From: Oceanobacillus indicireducens
GTDB lineage: Bacteria > Bacillota > Bacilli > Bacillales > Amphibacillaceae
Reading direction: 5' to 3'
NCBI RefSeq assembly: GCF_014647195.1
Contig: NZ_BMOS01000009.1
Location: forward strand, 62,001 to 126,000
DNA length: 64,000 bases
Each line of letters begins with the position of its first letter. Positions within the stretch are counted from its first letter, which is position 1. The notes under the pieces are model-generated. The model searched no databases, was not told the DNA's origin, and worked only from the letters and a program-made list of their open reading frames with translations. Below, piece after piece: positions 62,614-64,000 of this stretch. The position numbers and the translations under genes were made by a program.

Positions 62614-62853
62614 ATGAGAAATATAGCAATTCTTATTTTATTAATCCCAGGCGTCATTGCTGCTATTGGAATTAAATTAATGCGAGATACTTTATTTAAT
62701 GATTTTTATACCATTTTTATCTATTCGTGGATCCAGTTCGGAGTTGGATTAGTTTTATTCATCGGGGGGATTGCTTTCCTTGGGGGATTTATAGTTTTCC
62801 GTGACCGAAAAAATAAAGCGAAAGAGAAGAATTCCTCTGTTAATGGTGAATAA
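62614..62853 (+). CDS. yqzF: DUF2627 membrane protein YqzF
   Basis: 79 residues, two membrane helices (about 5-20 and 36-60) and a charged C-terminal tail; start ATG 62614 with AAAGGGG eight to ten bases upstream (an ATG two codons earlier touches the G-run). Small conserved protein of unknown function that lies next to bkdR in Bacillaceae. Confidence 0.85.
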   Translation: MRNIAILILLIPGVIAAIGIKLMRDTLFNDFYTIFIYSWIQFGVGLVLFIGGIAFLGGFIVFRDRKNKAKEKNSSVNGE

Positions 62854-62948
62854 ACAAAATTTATTAACTTTTTATCGTAATTTTGCATGATTTTATGGTA
62901 TGATAAGTAGAAAATTATCTTTATGCAGTAAATTAAGGAGGAAATCAG

Positions 62949-64000
62949 ATGAAGGTCGCAAAATTTGGCGGCAGTTCAATGGCTAGTGCAAGCCAATTAA
63001 TTAAAGTTGGAGATATAATAAAGGATGATGCAAGCCGCAAATTTATCGTTGTGTCAGCTCCCGGGAAACGCTTCAAGGAAGACACAAAGATGACCGACTT
63101 GCTGATCGATCTTGGAACCGCATATTTACAGCAAACCAATTTTGCTGAACAGTTCGAGGCTATTATGCAGCGTTTTACGGAGATTGTTACGGAATTGGAA
63201 CTTCCAGATACTTTATTGGATGAATTTACTGAATCATTAAAACGAGTACAGGAACTATCTGATAATGAAGCAAGTTTAATGGATGCTGTAAAGGCAATCG
63301 GCGAGGATAGTTCGGCGAAAATGCTAAGTGCCTATTTAAATAAAATCGGCATCAATTCGTCATATATCAATCCACAGGAAGCAGGCCTCATACTTAGTGA
63401 TGAACCAGGTAACGCACAAATTCTTCCGGATAGCTTCGATAAGATTCGCATGCTTCGAGAACGTGATGGAGTACTCGTAATCCCTGGTTTCTTCGGGTAC
63501 ACGGAAGAAGGAAAGCTTGTTACATTTTCAAGAGGTGGGTCAGATATCACGGGATCGTTAATTGCGGCGGGTGTGGAAGCTGAAATTTACGAGAACTTTA
63601 CCGATGTAGATTCTGTGTTTACAGTGAACCCTTCCTTTGTATCTAATCCGAAAACAATTACGAAACTTACGTATAAGGAAATGCGGGAATTATCCTATGC
63701 AGGTTTCTCTGTTTTCCATGATGAAGCTTTGATTCCCGCCTATCATGCTAAAATTCCTGTTGCAATCAAAAACACGAATAACCCTTTAGCTAAAGGAACA
63801 TTAATTGTAGCAGAACGGGAATTAAATGGACGAGTCGTAACTGGTATTGCGAGTGATACCGGCTTCTGCAGCCTTTACGTCAGTAAATATTTAATGAACA
63901 GGGAGATCGGGTTTGGCCGTAAATTATTAAACATCTTTGAAGATGAAGGTGTTTCATTTGAACATGCCCCGTCCGGGATTGACAATATGTCTGTTATCTT
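62949..64000 (+). CDS. Aspartate kinase, class III-like (partial, runs off the window)
   Basis: 350 complete codons from ATG 62949, preceded by AAGGAGG; the frame is open to the window end. The N terminus VAKFGGSSMASA is the aspartokinase phosphate-binding motif; later SRGGSDITGSLIAAG and FTDVDSVFTVNP belong to the kinase domain, and an ACT regulatory domain begins near 310 (VVTGIASDTGFCSLYV). Resembles B. subtilis YclM (ThrD, 454 residues, Thr/Lys sensitive) rather than DapG or LysC. Phosphorylates aspartate, first step to Lys, Thr and Met. No lysine riboswitch was seen upstream. Confidence 0.9.
   Translation, partial: MKVAKFGGSSMASASQLIKVGDIIKDDASRKFIVVSAPGKRFKEDTKMTDLLIDLGTAYLQQTNFAEQFEAIMQRFTEIVTELELPDTLLDEFTESLKRVQELSDNEASLMDAVKAIGEDSSAKMLSAYLNKIGINSSYINPQEAGLILSDEPGNAQILPDSFDKIRMLRERDGVLVIPGFFGYTEEGKLVTFSRGGSDITGSLIAAGVEAEIYENFTDVDSVFTVNPSFVSNPKTITKLTYKEMRELSYAGFSVFHDEALIPAYHAKIPVAIKNTNNPLAKGTLIVAERELNGRVVTGIASDTGFCSLYVSKYLMNREIGFGRKLLNIFEDEGVSFEHAPSGIDNMSVI

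Noticed and set aside
1-64000. rRNA, tRNA, prophage or complete insertion sequences
   Set aside because: No tRNA cloverleaf, rRNA motif, integrase with attachment sites or transposase gene was seen; XerD is the housekeeping recombinase in its usual place.

Overview
The window is a low-GC Firmicute chromosome segment. Gene content and order follow the Bacillus subtilis stretches ypfD-cmk ... resABCDE ... spoIIA-dacF-xerD-fur-spoIIM and dinB ... bkd. Protein details, the missing spoVAC-D-E, the missing ptb/buk and the many dispersed palindromic intergenic repeats suggest a halotolerant or marine Bacillaceae of the Oceanobacillus/Virgibacillus kind. The genus is an inference from resemblance, not a search result. 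No phage, complete insertion sequence, CRISPR array, rRNA or tRNA was seen.

Layout. 1-5012 (minus): a cut-off S1 protein, cmk, a PilZ c-di-GMP receptor (ypfA) and the spore-cortex lysis pair sleB-ypeB. 5317-14376: prsW, ansA (plus), bacillithiol-disulfide reductase ypdA, gudB, mecB, the ypbB-recQ-ypbD-ypbE cluster and ferredoxin (plus). 14480-23935: ECF sigma/anti-sigma pair sigX-rsiX, then the cytochrome c maturation and redox operon rluB-resABC-resDE ending in a small lipoprotein. 24180-31132: spmAB-dacB, sodF, scpAB, a 30-residue YjcZ-type spore peptide (plus), an orphan ribT, ppiB and lysA. 31690-39619: a shortened spoVA operon (AA-AB-AF), sigF-spoIIAB-spoIIAA-dacF, xerD, fur and spoIIM. 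39715-47408: endonuclease Q homologue, nudF, then plus-strand aldo/keto reductase, GDPD, RNase Z and aldehyde dehydrogenase, then dinB. 47518-62412: an M20/M42 peptidase, a propionyl-CoA to succinyl-CoA block (acyl-CoA carboxylase beta subunit, a cobalamin-domain/epimerase fusion, mutase large subunit), a Prli42-like mini-protein, bacilliredoxin brxB and the branched-chain keto acid operon bcd-lpdV-bkdAA-bkdAB-bkdB with its regulator bkdR. The end holds yqzF and a cut-off aspartokinase.

How it fits together. Leucine dehydrogenase plus the BCKDH complex turn Val/Ile/Leu into branched acyl-CoAs. The neighbouring carboxylase, epimerase and mutase can take the propionyl-CoA from Val and Ile to succinyl-CoA. 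YpdA and BrxB are two parts of bacillithiol redox repair. Sporulation is heavily represented: sigF control, spoIIM, spmAB/dacB, spoVA, sleB/ypeB, yjcZ.

Most unusual points: (1) a family of four long double-hairpin repeats with terminal inverted repeats, compensatory base changes and exchanged hairpin cores; (2) a BkdR-type enhancer-binding protein that has lost the sigma-54-contacting GAFTGA loop, with a cre-like site rather than a visible -24/-12 promoter before bcd; (3) a fusion of the mutase B12-binding domain to methylmalonyl-CoA epimerase; (4) a spoVA operon without its AC, AD and AE genes. No clearly new multi-gene system was found; the repeat family is the best candidate for something undescribed.
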